This document shows, piece by piece, positions 7,449 to 14,520 of a stretch of DNA of 22,969 bases. Under the pieces are notes generated by a model. The model saw only the letters and a program-made list of their open reading frames with translations, was not told where the DNA came from and did not search any database. The stretch spans positions 1 through 22,969 of the forward strand of contig JBNKMS010000004.1 of NCBI GenBank assembly GCA_050293315.1. Reading direction: 5' to 3'. Both the position numbers and the translations under genes were made by a program. Source of the stretch: CBFDBF01 sp050293315. GTDB lineage: Bacteria > Pseudomonadota > Gammaproteobacteria > Chromatiales > Chromatiaceae. The stretch's first letter is position 1. Each line of letters starts with the position of its first letter.

Positions 7449-9032
7449 CTATGCCGTTATAGAGCTTACCCTGTTTCTGCCATTCTGTTTGGAATCATAC
7501 AGGGCCAGGTCAGATCTTTTTAATATCTGCTCAAATGCGGTGTCTTTCTTAGATATCTCACTGACACCTATACTGACAGTTATATTGATTGCCCCAGCAG
7601 CAGTCTCTATCGGCGTAGATGCTACCTGTGCACAAAGCCTTTCAGCCAGCTGTTTGGCATCTTGCAGGTTCGTCTCTGGTAGCAGGAAGGCGAACTCCTC
7701 TCCACCCAATCTGGCTAGTGTGTCTGTCCCTCTTATGATTGTTCCGCAGATAGCGGCAAGCTTCTGTATCACCTCATCACCTGCCGGGTGGCCATAGGTG
7801 TCGTTGACTGCTTTAAAGTGGTCAATATCCAGCATAATTACCGCGAAATCGCGATGGTAGCGCTTAGCGCGGGAGAACTCCGCGCTGCTTTTGGCGGCAA
7901 ATATATGCCTGCTTGCTACGCCAGTTAGCGCATCGGTATTCGCTCGCTTTCGTAACTCCTCGAGTGCCCGCTGTCTTTGGGTAGAAATACGTGAGTAGAT
8001 GGTGCTAATGCCCACGGCTATCAATAGCATGAGTATTGTTAGCGCGATATAAAATTCTATATAAGAATGCTGCAGGTTTACGTCACCATGTGGAAGTTGG
8101 GCCACAAATTTCCACTTGATATGGTCATGGGGTGGTTGCTGCTGCTCACTACCAATATCAGTATGATGTACCACGCCTGATGCATATCTTGTTGGGTATG
8201 CAGTGGTATATAGGAATAGCCCATCGTCGTCTTCAATACGTCCGCTATCATTCTCACTTATAATGCGCCATGCAGTTGGATATTGTGATGGAAAATATGC
8301 GTCGCGGTTAAACATAAACTCCCACAGGTGCTCTTGGTCGGGACCGACAATGCCAAACCCAGTGCTATTCAGCATGCTGAATATTCCACTACCGTGAGCG
8401 AAGAAGTCATTTATATGGTCCAGCAGTTCCCGGGCGGAGTAGTTGATTATTAGTATCCCTCGCTTTTTCCCATAGCCATCATAGATGGGTGTAATAAACC
8501 GTATTATTGGTTTAAGTGGGGTAACAATTTTGTCATGCTCCATGCTCAGATCTAGAGGGGATATATAGACTTCTCCCTTTTGTAGTTTTATTGACTCCCT
8601 AAAGTAGTATCTATGAGAGATATCATGCAGATCGATTTGTGGTATGAGGGCGGGTGCGCCGTCATTGTGTATGGTACGTATCTTCTCCATTCCATCAAGA
8701 TCAACAAAGCGGATCTGGTCGTAGTTTTTTCTGTGTCTGGAGAATGTCTCAAACCAGCGTGCCAGATAGATCCAGTTTTTTCTGTTGTCATCATGTAGAT
8801 AGTGTTTTAGTGGCTCACTCTCAGCCAGCAATAATAGATCATCTATCTTGCGTTGAAACAGTTGCGCTGTGGATTGACGGACTTGCTCCAGTAGCTCTTC
8901 GTTCTTAAGGATTGAGATTGCTGTCTGCCCGGAGTCGGAAGAGCGGATAAAAAACAGCACTAGGATTATCCCCATAAATAGTGATACGGGGATGAAAATC
9001 TTGAGGAAATATCGCCATGAACTGCCGCCCAT
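7449..9032 (-). CDS. membrane diguanylate cyclase with periplasmic Cache-type sensor
   Basis: 527 residues; makes cyclic di-GMP from two GTP. Membrane segments lie near 9-29 and 325-345 and enclose a periplasmic region of about 295 residues of dCache type (for example YYFRESIKLQKGEVYISPLDL). A short linker leads to the GGDEF domain (about 365-527). The active site is GGEEF at 443-447, with the metal-binding Asp in LDIDHFK (402-404). The inhibitory site RGTD lies exactly five residues before it (434-437). The enzyme should be active and product-inhibited. It is a close paralogue of the gene at 9983-11587, on the same strand. The ligand of the sensor region is unknown. No clear ribosome site was seen before the ATG. 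Confidence 0.94.
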   Translation of the reverse strand: MGGSSWRYFLKIFIPVSLFMGIILVLFFIRSSDSGQTAISILKNEELLEQVRQSTAQLFQRKIDDLLLLAESEPLKHYLHDDNRKNWIYLARWFETFSRHRKNYDQIRFVDLDGMEKIRTIHNDGAPALIPQIDLHDISHRYYFRESIKLQKGEVYISPLDLSMEHDKIVTPLKPIIRFITPIYDGYGKKRGILIINYSARELLDHINDFFAHGSGIFSMLNSTGFGIVGPDQEHLWEFMFNRDAYFPSQYPTAWRIISENDSGRIEDDDGLFLYTTAYPTRYASGVVHHTDIGSEQQQPPHDHIKWKFVAQLPHGDVNLQHSYIEFYIALTILMLLIAVGISTIYSRISTQRQRALEELRKRANTDALTGVASRHIFAAKSSAEFSRAKRYHRDFAVIMLDIDHFKAVNDTYGHPAGDEVIQKLAAICGTIIRGTDTLARLGGEEFAFLLPETNLQDAKQLAERLCAQVASTPIETAAGAINITVSIGVSEISKKDTAFEQILKRSDLALYDSKQNGRNRVSSITA

Positions 9033-9133
9033 AGACTTAAGCCTAGTATATTTCAGGAGGCCTCGGTAAAATTTAGAATCGCACTAGTCTTAACCGTCTC
9101 GGTATGGCGTCTTCTAGCATGGGGTAATTACCG

Positions 9134-9158
9134 TTGGTTGTATGATTATCTATATAAT
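9134..9158 (+). promoter_or_regulatory. possible promoter for the cytochrome c4-like gene
   Basis: A consensus TATAAT lies at 9153-9158 in the 259-base gap between the divergent diguanylate cyclase and cytochrome genes. The best upstream element (TTGGTT, 9134-9139) is at a short 13-base spacing. It would leave a leader of about 125 bases before the cytochrome ATG. Weak evidence. Confidence 0.3.
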
Positions 9159-9291
9159 ACAAGATCTTAGCATTGTGCCGAGAACTATACTACAATTTAT
9201 ACACGCTGTTGGTTTGGCTCACTGGGGTGGCCTTCATCTGCCCCTATCTCACTGTTAATTAGGGCGTAGTAATACTTTTGCGCAACATAGT

Positions 9292-9981
9292 ATGACGATC
9301 TTCTCCCAGCTTAACTCCTTGCGGCTAGGTGCCATGCTGGTGCTGTTTGTATTTGTAGTGGCGCCGGTTAGTGCTAACTGGAACGAGGGCGGGGGAGAGC
9401 AGGGAGAGGCGCTGGCCCTCACCCCAAATATTGAGAATGGGAGTAAGGTATATGATGTGTGTTCAGCGTGTCATATGCCGGAGGGTTGGGGGTTGCCTGA
9501 TGGCAGTTATCCTGAGCTGGCGGGTCAACATAGAACCGTAGTGATCAAACAGTTGGCGGATATTCGCGCCCGTAATCGCGATAACCCATCTATGTATCCA
9601 TTCGCCCTCCCAGCCGAGATTGGTGGTCCCCAGGCAATCGCTGATGTTGCCGCATACATAGAGACCTTACCTATGACGCCTGATAATGGTACCGGCCCAG
9701 GCGCCAACCTGGAGATCGGCAAGAGGCTGTACCTGGAGAATTGCGTGGAGTGTCACGGTGTAAACGGAGAAGGTGATGCTGAGAGGTTTTATCCACGTAT
9801 ACAGGGGCAGCACTACAGATATCTTCTGCGTCAAATTGAGTGGATTCGAGATGGCAAGCGCCGCAATGCGAATGAGGGTATGGTGGAGAAGATTAAAGGG
9901 TTTTCACAGGAGGATATGGAGGCGGTGACGGACTATGTATCCCGAATCCGTCCACCGGTTGAGTTGTTGGCCAAACCCTGA
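9292..9981 (+). CDS. cytochrome c4-like dihaem c-type cytochrome
   Basis: 229 residues with a signal peptide (hydrophobic 11-27, likely cleavage after VSA at 28), so exported to the periplasm. There are two class I cytochrome c domains with haem sites CSACH (57-61) and CVECH (151-155). Likely sixth ligands are M101 in NPSMYPFA and M197 in NEGMVEKI, in the positions typical of cytochrome c4. Such proteins carry electrons from the bc1 complex or other donors to terminal oxidases or dissimilatory enzymes. The partner here is unknown. The ribosome site is weak. The gene lies between two paralogous diguanylate cyclases: divergent from the first and converging on the second with one base between stop codons. 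Confidence 0.92.
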   Translation: MTIFSQLNSLRLGAMLVLFVFVVAPVSANWNEGGGEQGEALALTPNIENGSKVYDVCSACHMPEGWGLPDGSYPELAGQHRTVVIKQLADIRARNRDNPSMYPFALPAEIGGPQAIADVAAYIETLPMTPDNGTGPGANLEIGKRLYLENCVECHGVNGEGDAERFYPRIQGQHYRYLLRQIEWIRDGKRRNANEGMVEKIKGFSQEDMEAVTDYVSRIRPPVELLAKP

Positions 9982-9982
9982 T

Positions 9983-11587
9983 TTAACCGCTTACTACTCT
10001 GTTTCTACCCTGTTGTTTGGCCTCATACAGATGTTTGTCCACCCGATTTAGCAGATCACTGAATGTGCGATCACTCTGGGTTATCTCACTGACGCCGATA
10101 CTGACCGTGACCTCTACCTCACCAGCTGATGTGGAGATAGGGGTCTCTGCAACCTGTCTGCATATTCTCTCAGCAAGTTGGCGTGATCCCTCAAGATCAG
10201 ATTCCGGTAGCAAGAAAGCAAACTCCTCTCCACCCCAACGTGCCAGAAGATCAGGCTTTCTTAATATCTGATCACAGATAGAGGCAATCTTTTTTAATAC
10301 TTCATCACCGACCGGGTGGCCATAGGTGTCGTTAATATCCTTAAAGTGGTCAACATCCAATATCATAACGGTAAAATCTCTGCCGTACCGCTTGGCGCGA
10401 GCAAACTCCATTTCGCTGCTGGTGCTGAAGCGGTAGCGACTGGCGATACCGGTCAGTGTGTCTGTATTTACCAGTGCCTGCATCTCCACGATAGCCTGCT
10501 GCCTACGCAGCGATATCTTGGCGTAAAACAGACTGACAGCCCCCACAATCATGAGCATGATGATGGAGAGGAGGCTATACGATACTATGCGCGCACTCTG
10601 CATGCCTGTTCCTTTGGAGGGCAGGTTTGAGATGAGTTTCCACGGCATACTGTCGATCTTATATGACACTATCGGTAGGTGTTCCTTGTGTGTCTCTCTG
10701 GATAGTTTCACCAAAGCATCTTTTAGAGGGTGTACGGTTGTAAACACAAACAGGTCATGATCGTTTTCAATAAGGCCGTTTGGGCTGTCTGCAATCTGCC
10801 GCCACATGGTTGGGTGTTTAACAGGGAAGGTGGCTTTCTGTCCAAACATAAATCCCCACCCCTGTTCAAATTCTCCACTGCCCAATATTTTGAAGCCATC
10901 ACGGTTTAACACAATTAGTTCACCGTGCTCTTTGTCAGCAATCTCCTGGATGTCATCCTGCATCTCTTTAGCAGAGTAGTTGATTATGAGGATCCCTCTT
11001 TTTTTTGCATAACCGTCATAGACTGGTGTGGCGAACCTTATGATTGGTTTGTGCGGGATCTCTATGTGTTCTTGCTCCATACTTAGGTCGAGTGGCGATA
11101 TGTAAACGCCTCTACGATCCAGCTTGATAGCTTGTTGGAAGTAGTCTTGGTCGGATTGATCGAGTAGATGAGACCGTGGGACAATTGCCGGCAAACCGCC
11201 GTTGTAGTTGACTCGCATCTGCTCTTTGCCATCAGCGTCAATAAAACGGATCTGATCATAATGATTTTTATATTTGGAGAAGGTCTCAAGCCAGCGGGCC
11301 AGATAGGTCCAGTTTTTCATACTGTCGTCACGCAGATATTGCCTGAGTGGTTCACTCTCAGCGAGCACCATAAGGTCATCTATCTTTTGTTGGAACAGCC
11401 GGGCGGTTGAATGGCGAACGCGCTCCAGTATCTCCTTGTTTTTCAGCGCTGTACTATTTTTTAGCGCCAGGTTTGCCATCTGGTCAGAGTTGTATGACTG
11501 GATAAAAAATAGGGTGAGGATGACCCCCATAAGGAGAGAAATAGGAATAAAGATCCTTATAAAGTGGTGCCATAAAGAGCCGCGCAT
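9983..11587 (-). CDS. membrane diguanylate cyclase with periplasmic Cache-type sensor (paralogue)
   Basis: 534 residues with the same architecture as the gene at 7449-9032: membrane segments near 10-30 and 335-355, a dCache-type periplasmic region between them, then a GGDEF domain. GGEEF is at 452-456 and the inhibitory site RKPD is five residues before it (443-446); the metal site is LDVDHFK. Long stretches align with the first copy (for example KKRGILIINYSA and DDL-LAESEPL), which shows a duplication. It differs by a short insertion near 41-51, where ALKN is repeated (ALKNSTALKNKE), and by a diverged distal sensor lobe, so the two may sense different ligands. It should be active. It ends one base from the cytochrome stop codon. 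Confidence 0.94.
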   Translation of the reverse strand: MRGSLWHHFIRIFIPISLLMGVILTLFFIQSYNSDQMANLALKNSTALKNKEILERVRHSTARLFQQKIDDLMVLAESEPLRQYLRDDSMKNWTYLARWLETFSKYKNHYDQIRFIDADGKEQMRVNYNGGLPAIVPRSHLLDQSDQDYFQQAIKLDRRGVYISPLDLSMEQEHIEIPHKPIIRFATPVYDGYAKKRGILIINYSAKEMQDDIQEIADKEHGELIVLNRDGFKILGSGEFEQGWGFMFGQKATFPVKHPTMWRQIADSPNGLIENDHDLFVFTTVHPLKDALVKLSRETHKEHLPIVSYKIDSMPWKLISNLPSKGTGMQSARIVSYSLLSIIMLMIVGAVSLFYAKISLRRQQAIVEMQALVNTDTLTGIASRYRFSTSSEMEFARAKRYGRDFTVMILDVDHFKDINDTYGHPVGDEVLKKIASICDQILRKPDLLARWGGEEFAFLLPESDLEGSRQLAERICRQVAETPISTSAGEVEVTVSIGVSEITQSDRTFSDLLNRVDKHLYEAKQQGRNRVVSG

Positions 11588-11733
11588 ATCTTACAGTCTA
11601 GATGAATCTTGCCACCAAGTCAGCCGGCCAACACAGCCTTGATCTGGCCTGAGAGGATGAGATCTCAGCATGTGAATTCGTTGAGCGCCCTGTAGTTTGC
11701 TGCTGTCAGGTACGGTATGTAATCCGCTGTGGT

Positions 11734-11763
11734 TTGACACGCTACGCGCTGATCCGGTATATT
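11734..11763 (+). promoter_or_regulatory. promoter of tRNA-Met
   Basis: Perfect -35 TTGACA (11734-11739), 18-base spacer, -10 TATATT (11758-11763), then a GC-rich discriminator GCGCCCCC typical of stable-RNA promoters under stringent control. Transcription would start about 25 bases before the tRNA. Confidence 0.85.
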
Positions 11764-11794
11764 TGCGCCCCCTGTAGGGTCATCATATTCCCCT

Positions 11795-11871
11795 GGCTAC
11801 GTAGCTCAGTTGGTGAGAGCGACGGACTCATAACCCGTAGGTCGGTGGTTCAATTCCACCCGTAGCCACCA
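11795..11871 (+). tRNA. tRNA-Met (elongator, anticodon CAT)
   Basis: 77 nt. The acceptor stem GGCTACG/CGTAGCC is the same as in E. coli elongator tRNA-Met, which argues against the tRNA-Ile2 or initiator classes that also read as CAT. The D arm is AGCTCAGTTGGTGAGAGC; CAT is at 11829-11831; the T arm is GGTGG-TTCAATT-CCACC. CCA is encoded (11869-11871). The anticodon stem ACGGA/CCCGT has an A-C mismatch at position 31-39. Confidence 0.93.
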
Positions 11872-11928
11872 ATCAATCTCGCCAAATATATCAACCCATA
11901 GCGATATTCAGGTGGAACTTTTTTCGAT

Positions 11929-11937
11929 TGCTATACT
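11929..11937 (+). promoter_or_regulatory. extended -10 promoter for the candidate small RNA
   Basis: TGC-TATACT is an extended -10 (TGn plus hexamer) downstream of tRNA-Met. No good -35 is present, as is allowed for this promoter class. Predicted start is near 11944, three bases before a hairpin arm. Confidence 0.45.
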
Positions 11938-11943
11938 CTTAAT

Positions 11944-12038
11944 TGCACGTGATCGGTTAATTGAAGCTTGGCCAAATCACGTTTGAACAGTGCTTTTTGT
12001 TCATTTTAACCCCCTTACAGACGTCCAGTCTGTTTTTT
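11944..12038 (+). ncRNA. candidate small RNA between tRNA-Met and hemC
   Basis: No ORF explains this stretch, and it has the layout of a trans-acting small RNA of about 95 nt. An extended -10 lies upstream. The first hairpin (11947-11982) joins ACGTGAT with ATCACGT and, inside, GGTTAA with TTGGCC through two G-U pairs. The second hairpin is TGAACA/TGTTCA (11984-12003). A single-stranded linker follows with TTTTAACCCCCTT (12004-12016), and an intrinsic terminator ends it. The C-run could pair with Shine-Dalgarno regions. It does not resemble a known RNA family that I can name. It might instead be only the trailer of the tRNA-Met transcript. Confidence 0.45.
12017..12038 (+). terminator. intrinsic terminator (first of a tandem pair)
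   Basis: ACAGAC-GTCCA-GTCTGT, a 6-bp stem, runs straight into TTTTTT. It would end the tRNA-Met transcript or the candidate small RNA. Confidence 0.8.
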
Positions 12039-12069
12039 ACCGGTACCACCCCCAAGGTACCGGTTTTTT
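12039..12069 (+). terminator. intrinsic terminator (second of a tandem pair)
   Basis: ACCGGTACC (12039-12047) and GGTACCGGT (12056-12064) form a perfect 9-bp stem around the loop ACCCCCAA, then a T-run to 12069. On the reverse strand the hairpin is followed by A residues, so it does not serve hemC. Confidence 0.85.
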
Positions 12070-12091
12070 ATTTTATGGGGTTTGCGGTTGG

Positions 12092-13009
12092 CTAGAGTGC
12101 CTGCAGGATCCTGTCGGCACCGCGCATAAGCAGCTCTTCTGCCAGGGTCCGCCCCAGCTCCTCCGCCTGCTGTCGCGGCATTCGCCCCTCGGCGAATAGT
12201 TGTTCTTTCCCGTCTACACTGGCTACCAGGCCACGTAACCAAATCTGCTCCTGCTCCAGCACGGCATAAGCGGCGATGGGTACCTGACAGCCACCCTCAA
12301 GGCGGTGGTTGAAGGCGCGCTCTGCCGCTACCCGAGTATGGGTATCTTCATCATTGAGAAAGGCTAGCAGCGAGTGGGTCGCGCTGTCATCGGCACGACA
12401 CTCTATCCCCACTGCGCCCTGGCCTACAGCTGGGAGCATGCTCTCCGGGGGTATGCGCTGGCGAATGCGCTCCTCCAGCTCCAGCCTTATCAGGCCGGCC
12501 GAGGCCAGGATAATGGCATCGAAATCCCCGTTGTCCAGCTTTGCCAGGCGGGTCTGCACATTACCACGGAGGCTAAGGATCTCCAGATCTGGTCGCCGGT
12601 GCAGTAGCTGGCTGGAGCGGCGCAGGCTCGAGGTGCCTACCCGCGCCCCCTGCGGTAGCTCTTCGAGTCGGTCATAGCGGTTTGAGACAAAGGCATCAAA
12701 CGGGGTCTCCCGGGCACAAATAACCGGCAGGGCAAAACCTTCCGGCAGATCCATCGGGACATCCTTCATCGAGTGTACGGCGATATCGGCATCCCCTGCC
12801 ATCATCCCCTGTTCCAGCTCCTTTACGAACAGCCCCTTGCCGCCGATCTTTGCCAGCGGCACATCCAGGATCTTGTCTCCCTGAGTTGTCATAGTGACCA
12901 GCTCGACCTGCAGATCTGGGTGCTGCTCTAACATGCGATTACGGACATATTCTGCTTGCCACAGCGCCAGCGGGCTTTTACGGGTGGCGATCTTTACTGT
13001 TTGGGACAT
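12092..13009 (-). CDS. hemC: hydroxymethylbilane synthase (porphobilinogen deaminase)
   Basis: 305 residues, cytoplasmic. It joins four porphobilinogen molecules into hydroxymethylbilane for haem and other tetrapyrroles. It aligns along its length with E. coli HemC: IATRKSPLALWQAEYV, GGKGLFVKELE, the catalytic Asp in HSMKDVP (D83), GTSSLRR, SLRGNVQTRLAKLD, LPAVGQGAVGIECR, and C241 in LEGGCQVP, which holds the dipyrromethane cofactor. The start is placed at the ATG at 13009, which gives the family N-terminus; an in-frame ATG at 13027 would add six residues. It stands alone: hemD, the usual next gene, does not follow. A decayed tRNA-Pro copy lies 48 bases upstream of the start. Confidence 0.96.
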   Translation of the reverse strand: MSQTVKIATRKSPLALWQAEYVRNRMLEQHPDLQVELVTMTTQGDKILDVPLAKIGGKGLFVKELEQGMMAGDADIAVHSMKDVPMDLPEGFALPVICARETPFDAFVSNRYDRLEELPQGARVGTSSLRRSSQLLHRRPDLEILSLRGNVQTRLAKLDNGDFDAIILASAGLIRLELEERIRQRIPPESMLPAVGQGAVGIECRADDSATHSLLAFLNDEDTHTRVAAERAFNHRLEGGCQVPIAAYAVLEQEQIWLRGLVASVDGKEQLFAEGRMPRQQAEELGRTLAEELLMRGADRILQAL

Positions 13010-13057
13010 TATTGTAGTTGGCCTCATACCGCTGCAGGGTAGATGTTGTGTAATTAT

Positions 13058-13132
13058 TGGTCCGGGTACGAGGATTGGAGTCTTCGGCCCCTGCCTTCAG
13101 AACGCTGAATCACGCCCATGCTGTTACTCGAA
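13058..13132 (-). pseudogene. decayed tRNA-Pro copy
   Basis: Aligned without gaps to the intact tRNA-Pro at 18280-18356 (same strand), the first 50 bases from the CCA end match at about 39 positions, including an uninterrupted 12-base CGGCCCCTGCCT. The CCA end is kept. Similarity falls off over the 5' half, the anticodon position reads CTG, and the anticodon and acceptor stems do not pair, so it cannot be a working tRNA. It is either a relic of a duplicated tRNA gene or an old attachment-site copy of the tRNA 3' half. Confidence 0.7.
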
Positions 13133-13554
13133 TGCACAGAATAACACAATAAATAACAGTAACATAGCGTATTTTCTCATAATGTTGCATCCCCCCGAAT
13201 AGCATTGTAACCAGGGCAAAATAGTAACAAATCAGGGTCCATTCCCAGCCTCTTTTCGTTAAGACCTTTTAACACGATAACAGATGATTCGGCTATTCGG
13301 GCCATTAACTTAGTCCTGTTGAAACAGGATCCAGTAGGGTCAATTTATTTCGCCCTGAACCCTTTAGTAATTACATTACTTGGTCGATATTGGGTGATAT
13401 GTGCCGTGTTTTTAAAATGATTGGCATATTGTATCGGCTGCCGCAGATGTAACGGGAGGCTGGTTAATCCCTGCCCTGAATTTTCTATTGGTTGAGTGGG
13501 CTTGAAATACGTTAGACCTTGCATATGGATAGCCAGTTTTTAAAAGGAGGATAT
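13133..13554. other. intergenic region upstream of the binding-protein gene
   Basis: No convincing gene. A 10-bp inverted repeat (CCCGAATAGC at 13194-13203, GCTATTCGGG at 13292-13301) encloses about 88 bases. A tight hairpin TCCTGTT-GA-AACAGGA lies at 13314-13329. The hemC promoter (reverse) and the promoter of the binding-protein/kinase pair (forward) must lie here, but neither has a clear consensus. The strong ribosome site AAGGAGG is at 13544-13550. Confidence 0.6.
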
Positions 13555-14520
13555 ATGGCAAATATAGGCAAGCGTATTGATGGAATAGTGATGTCATCAA
13601 TAACTTCATATTCTTTTCAGAAGTCACTAATGGCTGTGGTCGATAATATGTTCGGGTTTCTCAGGATACACCTGGCTATTATTAGCCTGATTACGGCAGT
13701 AGCAATACTGTTACCACACCCGGCTGTAGCCCAGGATGAAAAGACTATCTTGTTCGGTGTTGTTCCACAGCAGGCGGCCAGCCGTCTGGCAAAGATGTGG
13801 GAACCATTTATCACCCGCCTGTCGGAAGAGACAGGATTGCATATCGAATTCGCCACTATGAAGGATATCCCCAGTTTTGAGGCGTGTCTGTCCCAGGGGG
13901 CGTACGATATCGCCTATATGAATCCCTATCACTATGTGTATTACAGCAAAAAATCCGGTTATAGGGCCTTTGCCCATCAAGCGAATAAAAAGCTACAAGG
14001 GATTATTGTTACGCATGTAGATAGCCCGGTGCAGACATTGGCTGATCTTGCCGGGAAAAAGATCGCCTTTCCTTCGCCAGCGGCATTCGGTGCTAGTGTG
14101 TTGCCACGGGCTGAAATGAAGGCCCAAGGTATCAAGTTTGAGCCGGTCTATGTTAAATCCCACGATAGTGTATATCGTTCAGTGGTGGCGGATTTCTATC
14201 CTGCTGGTGGAGGGGTTAAGCGCACCTTTAATGGGGCTGCGGACGACCTGAGATCCAAATTGCATATCATTTATGAGACCAAGGGTTATACGCCGCATGC
14301 CTATGCCGCCAATAAGGATCTCAGTGCCGAAAATATCGACCTCATTATGCAGGGTATGATGAAGATATCTGAAGATTCACCGGAATTGCTCAAAGCAATT
14401 GGGATGAAGGGGTTTCAGGCGGCAAAGGATAGTGACTGGGATGATGTTAGAGGGTTGGGTCTCACCCGTTCTCAGACCGAGATCGTTCAACATGGTGAGC
14501 TGAAGTGTCGTTTAGATTAA
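13555..14520 (+). CDS. PhnD-like periplasmic substrate-binding protein
   Basis: 321 residues from the ATG 4 bases after AAGGAGG; a longer reading from 13519 lacks a ribosome site. A hydrophobic stretch at 38-56 ending AVAQ is a signal peptide with an unusually long N-region, so the protein should be periplasmic. The mature part matches the phosphate/phosphite/phosphonate (PhnD, SsuA/transferrin) binding-protein fold: ILFGVVPQQAASRLAKMWEP, YDIAYMNPYHYV, LADLAGKKIAFPSPAAFGAS and SHDSVYRSVVADFYPAGGG. No ABC permease or ATPase is nearby; instead a histidine kinase overlaps by 16 bases. This suggests a sensory rather than transport role, handing a ligand-bound state to the kinase. The ligand is unknown. 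Confidence 0.88.
   Translation: MANIGKRIDGIVMSSITSYSFQKSLMAVVDNMFGFLRIHLAIISLITAVAILLPHPAVAQDEKTILFGVVPQQAASRLAKMWEPFITRLSEETGLHIEFATMKDIPSFEACLSQGAYDIAYMNPYHYVYYSKKSGYRAFAHQANKKLQGIIVTHVDSPVQTLADLAGKKIAFPSPAAFGASVLPRAEMKAQGIKFEPVYVKSHDSVYRSVVADFYPAGGGVKRTFNGAADDLRSKLHIIYETKGYTPHAYAANKDLSAENIDLIMQGMMKISEDSPELLKAIGMKGFQAAKDSDWDDVRGLGLTRSQTEIVQHGELKCRLD

Noticed and set aside
13010..13027. six-residue extension of HemC
   Set aside because: The family N-terminus fits the ATG at 13009; the extension is not conserved in the HemC sequences I know.
13519..13554. 12-residue extension of the PhnD-like protein
   Set aside because: No ribosome site before 13519, while AAGGAGG directly precedes the ATG at 13555.
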